NCBI RefSeq assembly: GCF_027257875.1
Contig: NZ_JAPVQY010000005.1
Location: 151,816-215,815, forward strand
Direction of reading: 5' to 3'
Origin: Burkholderia sp. IMCC1007
GTDB lineage: Bacteria > Pseudomonadota > Gammaproteobacteria > Burkholderiales > Burkholderiaceae
DNA: 64,000 bases
Each line of letters opens with the position of its first letter. The stretch's first letter is position 1. Under the pieces are notes generated by a model, which saw only the letters and a program-made list of their open reading frames with translations, was not told where the DNA came from and made no database searches. The translations under genes and the position numbers were made by a program. Below are positions 52,850 to 61,446 of the stretch, one piece after another.

Positions 52850-54616
52850 ATGCCGATCCACAATGCCGAGTGTGCCGCTGTCTTCGCCGAAATCGCCGAC
52901 ATGCTCGAGATCCAGGGCGCCAACCCGTTCCGGGTGCGCGCGTACCGCAACGCGGCCCGTACGATCGCCGACTACGGGCGCGACATCCCGACGATGATCG
53001 CGAACGGCGGCGATCTCGGCCAGATTCCGTCGATCGGCCCCGATCTCGCATCGAAGCTGCGCGAGATCGCGGCGACGGGCACCTGCGAGCTGCAGCAAAC
53101 GCTGCGCCAGGCTTTGCCGGGCGCGATCGTCGAACTGCTCGACGTGCCGGGGCTCGGCGCGAAACGCGTGAAGGCGCTGCATGACGCGTTGCATGTCGAA
53201 TCGCTCGAACAGTTGCGCGCCGAAGCGAAAAGCGGGCACGTGCGCGCACTGCCGGGTTTCGGCGCGAAAACCGAAGCGCACCTGCTCGAAGCGATCGACG
53301 ATCGTCTGCAACGCGAGCCGCAGCGATTCCTGTTGCCCGATGCCGCGCACTCGCTGATGCCGCTGCTCGCGCGATTGCGTGCGGTACCCGGCGTCGGCGA
53401 AGCGGTGGCGGCCGGCAGCTTTCGACGCGGCCGCGAGATGGTCGGCGATCTCGACATCCTCGTGACCGCGCGCGATCCGGCCGCGGTGGCGGACGCGTTC
53501 GTCGGCTGCGGCGACGTCGCGCGCGTGCTCGCGCACGGCAAGACGCGCTCGAGCATCGTGCTGCGCAACGGGTTGCAGGTCGACCTGCGGGTCGTCGAAG
53601 CCGACGCGTTGGGTGCAGCGCTCGTCTATTTCACGGGATCGAAGCCGCACAACATCGCGCTGCGCCGGCTCGCGCAGGCCGGCGGGCTGAAGATCAACGA
53701 ATACGGCGTATTTCGCGGCGACGAACGGATTGCGGGCGCGACGGAGGCCTCCGTGTACGAGGCAATCGGTCTGCACTGGGTGCCGCCCGAACTGCGCGAG
53801 GATCGTGGAGAGATCGAAGCATCGCGCGGCGGCACGCTGCCCGCGCTCGTCGAGCGCAAGCACGTGCATGGCGACCTGCACGCGCATACCGACGTGTCGG
53901 CCGGCCGCGACGCGCTGCGCACGATGGCGGACGCGGCGCGCTCGCTTGGGCTCGCATATCTCGCCGTGACCGATCGCGTGCCACACACCGCCGGCGGCCG
54001 CAACGGTTTCGACTGGCTGGCGCGGCAGATCGACGAGATCGACCGCATCAACGCATCGTTCGACGACTTCGTGTTGCTGAAGGGCGTCGAGGCCGGCATT
54101 CTCGAGGACGGTAGCCTCGACGTGCCCGACGACGTGCTCGGCCGGCTCGACCTCGTCGTCGGCGCGGCACATGACCACTTCGACCTGCCGCGCGATGCGC
54201 AGACCGAGCGCCTGTTGCATGCGATGGACCATCCGCATTTCACGATCCTCGCGCATCCGCTCGGCCGGCTGCTCGGCGAGCGCGACGCATGCGAACTCGA
54301 CGTGGCGCGCGTGATCGCCGGGGCCGCCGCGCGCCGCTGCTTCGTCGAACTCGACAGCGATCCGCGCCGGCTCGATCTGCCGGACATCTGGTGCCGCGAG
54401 GCCGCAAAAGCCGGCGTCGCAGTGGCGATCGGCTCGGATGCGCAGTGCGCGGACGATCTCGACCGTCTCGCCTATGGCGTCGGTCAGGCGCGGCGCGGCT
54501 GGCTCACGCGGCAGGACGTGCTGAACACGCGCACGCTCGCGCAACTGCGGCCGCTGCTCGCGCGCACGATGGGCGCGAGCGGCGCGTCGAAGCACGGACG
54601 CCCGAAGGGCACGTGA
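52850..54616 (+). CDS. polX: DNA polymerase/3'-5' exonuclease PolX
   Basis: A 588-residue family X DNA polymerase with a C-terminal PHP nuclease, acting in base-excision and gap repair. An 8-kDa domain with two helix-hairpin-helix motifs (IPSIGPDLASKLREI, VPGLGAKRVKALHDAL) comes first. The palm catalytic aspartates are in REMVGDLDIL and LQVDLRVV. The thumb holds FTGSKPHNIALRRLA. The PHP domain begins HGDLHAHTDVSAG and includes GSDAQCADDLDRLAYG. Length is usual for bacterial PolX (about 570). It is convergent with ald, with 21 bp between. Confidence 0.94.
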   Translation: MPIHNAECAAVFAEIADMLEIQGANPFRVRAYRNAARTIADYGRDIPTMIANGGDLGQIPSIGPDLASKLREIAATGTCELQQTLRQALPGAIVELLDVPGLGAKRVKALHDALHVESLEQLRAEAKSGHVRALPGFGAKTEAHLLEAIDDRLQREPQRFLLPDAAHSLMPLLARLRAVPGVGEAVAAGSFRRGREMVGDLDILVTARDPAAVADAFVGCGDVARVLAHGKTRSSIVLRNGLQVDLRVVEADALGAALVYFTGSKPHNIALRRLAQAGGLKINEYGVFRGDERIAGATEASVYEAIGLHWVPPELREDRGEIEASRGGTLPALVERKHVHGDLHAHTDVSAGRDALRTMADAARSLGLAYLAVTDRVPHTAGGRNGFDWLARQIDEIDRINASFDDFVLLKGVEAGILEDGSLDVPDDVLGRLDLVVGAAHDHFDLPRDAQTERLLHAMDHPHFTILAHPLGRLLGERDACELDVARVIAGAAARRCFVELDSDPRRLDLPDIWCREAAKAGVAVAIGSDAQCADDLDRLAYGVGQARRGWLTRQDVLNTRTLAQLRPLLARTMGASGASKHGRPKGT

Positions 54617-54637
54617 TGGCGTGCCCGCACGCCGGCG

Positions 54638-55753
54638 TCAGTGCAGCACGTCTTCGGCCGGTACGTACGGCAGGCCGAGCGCCAGTGCGACGGCTTCGTA
54701 TGTGATGTGTCCATCGCACACGTTCAGCCCCGCGCGCAGATGCGGATCCTCGGTCATCGCGCGTTTCCAGCCCTTGTCGGCGAGCGCGAGTGCATGGCCG
54801 AGCGTCGCGTTGTTCAACGCGAACGTCGACGTGCGCGCGACCGCGCCGGGCATGTTCGCGACGCAGTAGTGCACGACGCCGTCGACGACGAAGGTCGGTT
54901 GCGCGTGGGTCGTCGCATGCGATGTCTCGAAGCAGCCGCCCTGGTCGATCGCGACGTCGACGACCACGGCGCCCGTACGCATCGTCGCGATCATGTCGCG
55001 CGTGACGAGGCGCGGCGCCGATGCGCCCGGCACGAGCACGGCGCCGATCACGACGTCGGCGTCGCGCACGGCTTCGTCGATCGTGTGCGCGTTCGAGCAG
55101 ATGGTCGTGATGCGGTTCGCGAAGATCAGGTCGAGCTGGCGCAGCCGTCCGACGTTCGTGTCGAGCACGGTGACGCGCGCGCCGAGGCCGACCGCCATCT
55201 GCAGCGCGCCGGTGCCCACCACGCCGGCGCCGAGCACCACGACGTGCGCGGCCGGTACGCCAGGCACGCCGGCCATCAGCACGCCGCGTCCGCCGCGCGG
55301 GCTTTCCAGGTGCGTTGCCGCAACCTGGATCGACATGCGTCCGGCCACCTCGCTCATCGGTGCGAGCAGCGGCAGGCCGCCGCCGGGCCCCGTCACGGTT
55401 TCGTAAGCGATGCAGACAGCGCCGGACTTCACGAGCGCGGCCGCCTGTTCCGGATCGGGTGCGAGGTGCAGGTACGTATAGAGGATCTGCCCGCGCCGTA
55501 GCATCGCGCATTCGGCGGGCTGCGGCTCCTTGACCTTGATGATCATGTCGGCGCGCGCGAATATTTCGCTCGCGTCGTCGCACAGTGCCGCGCCGGCGGC
55601 CGTGTAGTTGTCGTCGAGCAGGCCGATCGCAGTGCCTGCACTGCGCTGCACCAGCACATGGTGGCCATGCCGCGTCAGCTCGCGCGCACCGGCCGGGGTG
55701 AGGCCGACGCGATATTCGTGATTCTTGATCTCTTTCGGCACGCCGATCAGCAT
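54638..55753 (-). CDS. ald: Alanine dehydrogenase
   Basis: A 371-residue NAD-dependent alanine dehydrogenase that interconverts L-alanine and pyruvate plus ammonia. It begins MLIGVPKEIKNHEYRVGLTPAG and has MIIKVKEPQPAE, LYTYLHLAPD, the dinucleotide-binding GAGVVGTGALQMAVGLGA and VDVAIDQGGCFETSHATTH. Catalytic Lys and His of the family are present. The ATG has GGAGG 7 bp upstream. It is a single gene. Confidence 0.96.
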   Translation of the reverse strand: MLIGVPKEIKNHEYRVGLTPAGARELTRHGHHVLVQRSAGTAIGLLDDNYTAAGAALCDDASEIFARADMIIKVKEPQPAECAMLRRGQILYTYLHLAPDPEQAAALVKSGAVCIAYETVTGPGGGLPLLAPMSEVAGRMSIQVAATHLESPRGGRGVLMAGVPGVPAAHVVVLGAGVVGTGALQMAVGLGARVTVLDTNVGRLRQLDLIFANRITTICSNAHTIDEAVRDADVVIGAVLVPGASAPRLVTRDMIATMRTGAVVVDVAIDQGGCFETSHATTHAQPTFVVDGVVHYCVANMPGAVARTSTFALNNATLGHALALADKGWKRAMTEDPHLRAGLNVCDGHITYEAVALALGLPYVPAEDVLH

Positions 55754-56110
55754 GAGTCGCCTCCATGGGTATTCGTCATCGTTGCCGCGCATGCGCGTTG
55801 CCATGGCCATCGGTCGACGGCGCGTGTCGGCATGGCGGCACGCGGGCGGGGTTCGCGCATGCACGGTTCGATTGCGGTGCTCGAATAAAAGGGTAGTGGT
55901 GCGCGGAGCGAAGTCAAGCGACGGCCCGATGCGACGGTCGCGCGCACTGCATCGCAACACACGCGGCATCGCGCATTGCGACCGGACGTCGCAATGCATG
56001 TCGCGAGCGCTTTCGGTATCGTCTTGGGTCGTGCGGAACGGGGCCGCACATCGGCGTCTGTCGGCCTCGCCTCGATCCGGCGACACAATGAAACAACGGA
56101 CTTGACCAAC
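55754..56110. other. Divergent gap between ald and the DUF3995 gene
   Basis: 357 bp of control region. No gene is seen, and no clear operator was recognised. Plus-strand frames here continue into the DUF3995 gene but carry no similarity. Confidence 0.4.
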
Positions 56111-56527
56111 ATGATGGGCCCGTATTTCAGCGTGCCGACGCTTTGCGCGATCGCACTCGTTCACGTCTACTGGGCGTTGGGCGGGCGGCTCGGCAAGCGT
56201 GCGGCCATTCCTGAGCACGACGGCGTACCGCTGCTGCGGCCGAGTGTGTCCGGCACGCTTGCCGTCGCCGCGGCGTTGCTGGCAGGCGCATGCGCGGTGG
56301 CGTCGCGAGCCGGCTGGCTGTGGCCGAACCTGTATCCCGGCGCGATCGCGTTCGCGATCGTTGTGCTCGCACTGATCTTCGCGGTGCGCGCGGTCGGCGA
56401 TTTTCGCTACGTCGGCTTCTTCAAGCGGATTCGTGGATCGCGTTTCGCGCGGATGGACAGCCTCTGTTACTCGCCGCTGTGCGCGGCGCTCGCGTTGTCG
56501 ATCGCATCGATGCTGTGGCCGTGGTGA
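56111..56527 (+). CDS. DUF3995 membrane protein
   Basis: A 138-residue inner-membrane protein with four hydrophobic segments. The first contains ALVHVYWALGGRLGKRAAIP, the family mark of DUF3995, and the last ends SIASMLWPW. Function is unknown. Start at the first of two adjacent ATGs; the ribosome site is weak, so a TTG 8 bp earlier in another frame was not considered. Confidence 0.75.
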   Translation: MMGPYFSVPTLCAIALVHVYWALGGRLGKRAAIPEHDGVPLLRPSVSGTLAVAAALLAGACAVASRAGWLWPNLYPGAIAFAIVVLALIFAVRAVGDFRYVGFFKRIRGSRFARMDSLCYSPLCAALALSIASMLWPW

Positions 56528-56690
56528 GCGGCGGCCCGCGGATCGCAACCGGCGTGTAACGCGAGGGGCCGGCCAGGGAACGGGCGGGGCGGGGCCGTGA
56601 TGGCCCGTGATGGACGACGTCGGATGAAGCCGTGCGCGTGCGGGAAAAAGCGCGGGCGTGAAACCGCTGCCCAATCGGGCGGTGCCCGAT

Positions 56691-56802
56691 GCCCAATCGC
56701 CCAATCGCCCAATCGCCAGGTCGCCAGGTCGCCAGGTCGCCGAACCGCCGAACCGCCGAACCGCCGAACCGCCGAACCGCCGAACCGCCGAACCGCCGAA
56801 CG
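56691..56802. repeat. 8-bp tandem array with three successive unit variants
   Basis: Fourteen head-to-tail 8-mers: GCCCAATC three times, then GCCAGGTC three times, then GCCGAACC seven times and a last imperfect copy. The unit is not a multiple of three and no gene spans it. It lies in the 765-bp gap before the gluconate dehydrogenase operon, of which the part before the array (56528-56690) shows no gene. Confidence 0.95.
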
Positions 56803-56906
56803 CTCAACGCCCTCCCGAACCACTGTCAAAGCCCCCGTTTTTGTGCATTGCGTCACTCGTTTTTCGATTATTGCGATTTTCGACGCAGTGAATTGCCTCC
56901 AACCCT

Positions 56907-56935
56907 TTGGAAATGGAACCGGTTCCATTTATAAT
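56907..56935 (+). promoter_or_regulatory. Promoter with embedded LacI-type operator, gluconate dehydrogenase operon
   Basis: TTGGAA (-35) and TATAAT (-10) with a 17-bp spacer. Covering the space between them is the perfect 20-bp palindrome AAATGGAACCGGTTCCATTT (56911-56930), with the central CG typical of LacI/GalR-family sites. A bound repressor would block RNA polymerase. The transcript leader to the first gene would be about 350 bp. No repressor gene is in this window. Confidence 0.8.
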
Positions 56936-57292
56936 TCGCCGCACTCGTCGCCGGGACCCCGAAATGAGGGTCGTGCACGTTGCGCTTGCCGACGGCTCGC
57001 GCGGCGTCTAAGTTGAATCAGGGTCACGGCGATGGCGGACGGACGGCGGCCGACAGGCCGGGTTCGTCCGATCGGACCCGCGAGGAGGTCGATCCGCGCG
57101 GCGCTCCGAAACCGGCGCGACGCGGCTGCATGACGGCTCCGCCGCGCCGCGCGCAGCCGGCGCCCATATCGACGTCGTTCGCAGCATAGCAAGAACAAGG
57201 ACGGCCGGCCGCGTGCGGCATGGCTATCGTGGCGGGCACGCCGCATGCGGAATGCGCGGGCTCGAACGCTCCCCAACGATCAACATCCGACC

Positions 57293-58033
57293 ATGTCCAC
57301 GCCACCAGACAAACCCAATTCGCGTCGCCGCTTCCTGCGCACGTCGGTCGCGCTCGTGCCGATCGCGTCGGTCGCCGGCTGCGACCTGCGCTCGTCGTCA
57401 TCGTCCGCCACCACGGCGGGCAATGCATCGACGGCGTCGGCCGGCGCCGAGCGCGCCCCGTACAAGCCGACTTTCTTCGATGCGAAGGAATGGGCGTTCG
57501 TACAGGCCGCCGTCGACCGGCTGATCCCGTCCGACGCCGAGGGCCCCGGCGCACTCGAATCCGGCGTGCCCGAATTCATCGACCGCCAGATGGAAACCCC
57601 GTACGCGCACGGCGCGACGTGGTACATGCAGGGCCCGTTCCAGCAGGGCGTGCCCGAGCTCGGTTATCAGCTGAAGCTCGTGCCGCGCGACATCTACCGG
57701 CTCGGCATCGCGGCGGTCAACCGCTATAGCGAAAAGAATCACGGCAAGGCGTTCGCCGATCTCGACGGCGCGACCCGCGACACCGTGCTCGGCGAGCTGG
57801 AGAAAGGCAGTGCGCAGATCGACGACGTGCCGTCCGCCGTGTTCTTCGGCCAGTTGCTGCAGAACACGCGCGAAGGCTACTTCTGCGATCCGGTGCACGG
57901 CGGCAATCGCGACATGGCCGCGTGGAAGATGATCGGGTTCCCGGGCGCGCGCGCCGACTTCATGGATTTCGTCAACCAGAGTGGCAAGCCGTACCCGTAC
58001 GGCCCGGTCTCGATCAACGGAGAGCGTACCTGA
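57293..58033 (+). CDS. Gluconate 2-dehydrogenase, small (gamma) subunit
   Basis: A 246-residue periplasmic subunit 3 of membrane-bound gluconate 2-dehydrogenase. A twin-arginine signal (NSRRRFLRTSVALVPIASVAG) sends it, folded, across the membrane, probably carrying the flavoprotein with it. FFDAKEWAFVQAAVDRLIPSD and VFFGQLLQNTREGYFCDPVHGGN are typical of the family. It is first of three overlapping genes; its stop shares a base with the next start (TGATG). The leader upstream (56936-57292) holds no gene I can support. Confidence 0.94.
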   Translation: MSTPPDKPNSRRRFLRTSVALVPIASVAGCDLRSSSSSATTAGNASTASAGAERAPYKPTFFDAKEWAFVQAAVDRLIPSDAEGPGALESGVPEFIDRQMETPYAHGATWYMQGPFQQGVPELGYQLKLVPRDIYRLGIAAVNRYSEKNHGKAFADLDGATRDTVLGELEKGSAQIDDVPSAVFFGQLLQNTREGYFCDPVHGGNRDMAAWKMIGFPGARADFMDFVNQSGKPYPYGPVSINGERT

Positions 58034-59811
58034 TGGCCGCAGAAAAGAAGCCGCATGTCGATGCGGTGATCGTCGGCTTCGGCTGGACCGGCGCGATTCT
58101 CGCGAAGGAACTGACCGAAGCGGGCCTGAACGTGGTCGCGCTCGAGCGCGGCGAGTATCGCGACACCTATCCGGACGGCGCGTATCCGAACACGATCGAC
58201 GAGCTGACCTACAACGTCCGCAAGAAGCTGTTCCTCGACCTGTCGAAGACGACCGTGTCGATCCGCCACGGCGTGCAGGACACCGCGCTGCCGTACCGGC
58301 AGCTCGCGGCGTTCCTGCCGGGCGAGGGCGTCGGCGGCGCGGGGCTGCACTGGTCGGGCGTGCACTTCCGGATCACGCCGGAAGAACTGCGCCTGCGCAG
58401 CCACTACGAAGAGCGCTACGGCAAGAAGTTCATTCCGGAAGGGATGACGATCCAGGACACGGGCGTCAGCTACGACGAGCTCGAGCCGTATTTCGACTTC
58501 GCGGAGAAGGTGTTCGGCACGTCGGGGCAGGCGTACAAGGTCGGCGGCAAGGTAGTCGGCGACGGCAACGTGTTCGAGGCGAACCGCAGCGACAACTTCC
58601 CGCTGCCCGCGCAGCTCAATACGTATTCGGCGCAGCGTTTCTTCGACGCCGCGAAATCGCTCGGGCTGCATCCGTACCGGCTGCCGTCGGCGAACACGTC
58701 GGGGCCGTACACGAACCCGTACGGCGTGCAGATGGGGCCGTGCAACTTCTGCGGCTACTGCAGCGGCTACGCGTGCTACATGTACTCGAAGGCGTCGCCG
58801 AACCTGAACATCCTGCCCGCGCTGAAGCAGGTGCCGAACTTCGAATTGCGCTCGAAGTGCCACGTGCTGCGCGTCGATCTCGACGATACGAAGAAGCGCG
58901 CGACGGGCGTGACCTACGTCGACCCGGCCGGCCGTGAAGTGCATCAGCCGGCCGACCTCGTGATCGTCGCCGCGTTCCAGTATCACAACGTGCACCTGCT
59001 GCTGCTGTCGGGCATCGGCAAGCCGTACGACCCGATCTCGGGCGAAGGCGTCGTGGGCCGCAATTTCGCGTACCAGAACCTGTCGACGATCAAGGCGTTC
59101 TTCGACAAGGACACCTACACGAATCCGTTCATCGGCGCGGGCGGCAACGGCGTCGCGGTGGACGACTTCAACGCGGACAACTTCGACCACGGCCCGCTCG
59201 GGTTCGTCGGCGGCTCGCCGCTGTGGGTGAACCAGGCCGGCGTGAAGCCGATCAGCGGCATTGCGACGCCGGCCGGCACGCCGCAATGGGGCTCGGCGTG
59301 GAAGAAGGCCGTGAAGGACAACTACGCGCATACCATCTCGATGGACGCGCACGGCACGAACATGTCGTATCGCGACGTGTATCTCGATCTCGATCCGACC
59401 TATCGCGACGCGTACGGCCAGCCGCTGTTGCGGATGACGTTCGACTGGAAGGACAACGACATCAAGATGGCGCAGTACGTGACGGGGCAGATGAAGAAGA
59501 TCGCGGAGGCGATGGGGCCGAAGTCGATCGGCGTGTCGACGCGCGAGTTCGGCAAGCACTTCGATTCGCGCGCGTACCAGACGACTCACCTGGTCGGCGG
59601 CGCGATCATGGGCACCGATCCGAAGACGAGCGTGCTGAACCGCTACCTGCAGTGCTGGGACGTGCACAACGTGTTCGTGATGGGGGCGTCGGCGCTGCCG
59701 CAGGGCATCGGCTACAACCCGACCGGCATCATCGCCGCGCTGGCCTACTGGTCGGCACGCGCGATTCGTGAGCAATACCTGAAAAATCCCGCCCCGCTGG
59801 TGACCGCATGA
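58033..59811 (+). CDS. Gluconate 2-dehydrogenase, flavoprotein subunit
   Basis: A 592-residue GMC-type FAD oxidoreductase that oxidises D-gluconate to 2-keto-D-gluconate (or a related sugar acid) at the periplasmic face. The FAD-binding Rossmann motif is VDAVIVGFGWTGAILAKELT near the start, with GEGVGGAGLHWSGVHFR next. The C-terminal active-site region has HLVGGAIMGTDPKTSVLN and PTGIIAALAYWSA. It has no signal of its own and should be exported with the Tat-signalled gamma subunit. Overlaps the cytochrome gene by ATGA. Confidence 0.95.
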   Translation: MAAEKKPHVDAVIVGFGWTGAILAKELTEAGLNVVALERGEYRDTYPDGAYPNTIDELTYNVRKKLFLDLSKTTVSIRHGVQDTALPYRQLAAFLPGEGVGGAGLHWSGVHFRITPEELRLRSHYEERYGKKFIPEGMTIQDTGVSYDELEPYFDFAEKVFGTSGQAYKVGGKVVGDGNVFEANRSDNFPLPAQLNTYSAQRFFDAAKSLGLHPYRLPSANTSGPYTNPYGVQMGPCNFCGYCSGYACYMYSKASPNLNILPALKQVPNFELRSKCHVLRVDLDDTKKRATGVTYVDPAGREVHQPADLVIVAAFQYHNVHLLLLSGIGKPYDPISGEGVVGRNFAYQNLSTIKAFFDKDTYTNPFIGAGGNGVAVDDFNADNFDHGPLGFVGGSPLWVNQAGVKPISGIATPAGTPQWGSAWKKAVKDNYAHTISMDAHGTNMSYRDVYLDLDPTYRDAYGQPLLRMTFDWKDNDIKMAQYVTGQMKKIAEAMGPKSIGVSTREFGKHFDSRAYQTTHLVGGAIMGTDPKTSVLNRYLQCWDVHNVFVMGASALPQGIGYNPTGIIAALAYWSARAIREQYLKNPAPLVTA

Positions 59812-61226
59812 AGAGGACAGTGAATCACTACGCCGCGCGCCGCGTGTCGCGCGCGCTGGCGATCGGTGCGGCATGGGCCGCGTTCGGTTTCGCCGGCGGG
59901 TCGGCGTTCGCGCAACCGGCTTCGACGGCGGCGCCCGGCCCGGCGGCTGCCCCGGCCGCACCGGCGGCCCGGTCGGCCGACGCGGACCTCGTCAAGCGCG
60001 GCGCATATCTGGCGCGCGCGGGCGACTGCGTCGCGTGCCACACCGCGATCGGCGGCAAGCCGTTCGCGGGCGGACTGAAGTTCGATACGCCGATCGGCGC
60101 GATCTACTCGACCAACATCACGCCGGACCCGAAGACGGGCCTCGGCGGCTGGACGCTCGCCGACTTCACCCGCGCGGTGCGCGAGGGCGTGCGCAAGAAC
60201 GGCGACACGATGTATCCGGCGATGCCGTTCCCGTCCTATGCGCGCCTGTCCGACGACGACGTGAAGGCGCTGTACGCGTACTTCATGCACGGCGTTGCGC
60301 CGGTCGAACACGAGAACCGCAAGGTCGACATCGTGTGGCCGCTGTCGATGCGCTGGCCGCTGGCGTTCTGGCGCAAGATGTTCGCGCCGACGCCGAAGCC
60401 GTTCGATGCGGCGCAGTACACCGACCCGGTGATCGCGCGCGGCGCGTATCTCGTGCAGGGTCTCGGCCATTGCGGCGCATGCCACACGCCGCGCGCGGTG
60501 ACGATGCAGGAGCGCGCGCTGACGGACGCCGGCGGGCTCGACTTCCTGGCGGGCGGCGCGGCGATCGACGGCTGGGTGCCGACGAGCCTGCGCGGCGAAC
60601 CGCGCACCGGGCTCGGCACGTGGACGGAAACCGAGATCGTGCAGTTCCTGAAGACGGGCCGCACGCTGCGCACGGCCGCGTTCGGCGGGATGACGGACGT
60701 GGTCGGGCACAGCATGCAGCACATGAGCGACGACGACCTGAACGCGATCGCGCGCTACCTGAAGACGTTGCCGCCGCGCGTGCAGGGCGAGCAGCCGCAC
60801 GTGTACGACGCGGCTGCCGCCAAGGCGCTGCAGACCGGCGATGCAAGCAAGCCGGGCGCGGCCGTCTATCGCGACAACTGCATGGCGTGCCACCGCAGCG
60901 ACGGCCACGGCTACACGCGCGTGTTCCCGGCACTCGCCGGCAACCCGGTCGTGCAGGGTGACGATCCGACGTCGCTGATCCACGTCGTGCTGGAAGGCAG
61001 CGCGCTCGAGGGCACGCGTACGGCGCCGTCGACCTTTACGATGCCGCCGTTCGGCTGGCGCTTGTCGGACCAGGAAGTCGCGGACGTGTCGAACTTCGTG
61101 CGTACGAGCTGGGGCAATAGCGGCGCGCCAATCACGGCCGCGCAGGTCGCGAAGGTGCGCAAAAGCGTGCCGTCGACGCGGCCCGAAGCGCCGCCGGGCG
61201 CTCGGTTCCCGCAAGCGTCGCGCTGA
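59808..61226 (+). CDS. Gluconate 2-dehydrogenase, triheme cytochrome c subunit
   Basis: A 472-residue membrane-associated cytochrome c with a Sec signal (about 1-35) and three heme sites: CVACH, CGACH and CMACH. Methionine axial ligands are likely in MYPAMPFPSY-type segments after the first two. It passes electrons from the flavoprotein to ubiquinone. Ala/Pro-rich spacer after the signal. Last gene of the operon. Confidence 0.95.
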   Translation: MKRTVNHYAARRVSRALAIGAAWAAFGFAGGSAFAQPASTAAPGPAAAPAAPAARSADADLVKRGAYLARAGDCVACHTAIGGKPFAGGLKFDTPIGAIYSTNITPDPKTGLGGWTLADFTRAVREGVRKNGDTMYPAMPFPSYARLSDDDVKALYAYFMHGVAPVEHENRKVDIVWPLSMRWPLAFWRKMFAPTPKPFDAAQYTDPVIARGAYLVQGLGHCGACHTPRAVTMQERALTDAGGLDFLAGGAAIDGWVPTSLRGEPRTGLGTWTETEIVQFLKTGRTLRTAAFGGMTDVVGHSMQHMSDDDLNAIARYLKTLPPRVQGEQPHVYDAAAAKALQTGDASKPGAAVYRDNCMACHRSDGHGYTRVFPALAGNPVVQGDDPTSLIHVVLEGSALEGTRTAPSTFTMPPFGWRLSDQEVADVSNFVRTSWGNSGAPITAAQVAKVRKSVPSTRPEAPPGARFPQASR

Positions 61227-61335
61227 CGGGAGCGGCGGGGCGCCAGCCCCGTCTGCGGCCCCGTTCGCGCGGAGGTGCGCCGACGTGCGCCCGGGCCGCG
61301 CGACGCTGTTCATTTCGCCGGGGTTGTACCCCGCG

Positions 61336-61381
61336 ATGGCGCGCCATTCCGTGAAATTTTCGCGGCGGCGCGCCATTTTTT
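61336..61381 (+). terminator. Intrinsic terminator of the gluconate dehydrogenase operon
   Basis: Stem ATGGCGCGCC/GGCGCGCCAT (10 bp, 21-base loop) followed directly by TTTTTT, 110 bp past the cytochrome stop. This is the most classical terminator in the window. Confidence 0.75.
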
Positions 61382-61446
61382 CGTGTCATCCCTTATCCTT
61401 TGGCTCTTGAACCTTACTAAATAGTTACAAGAACTCGGGAGGGGGG

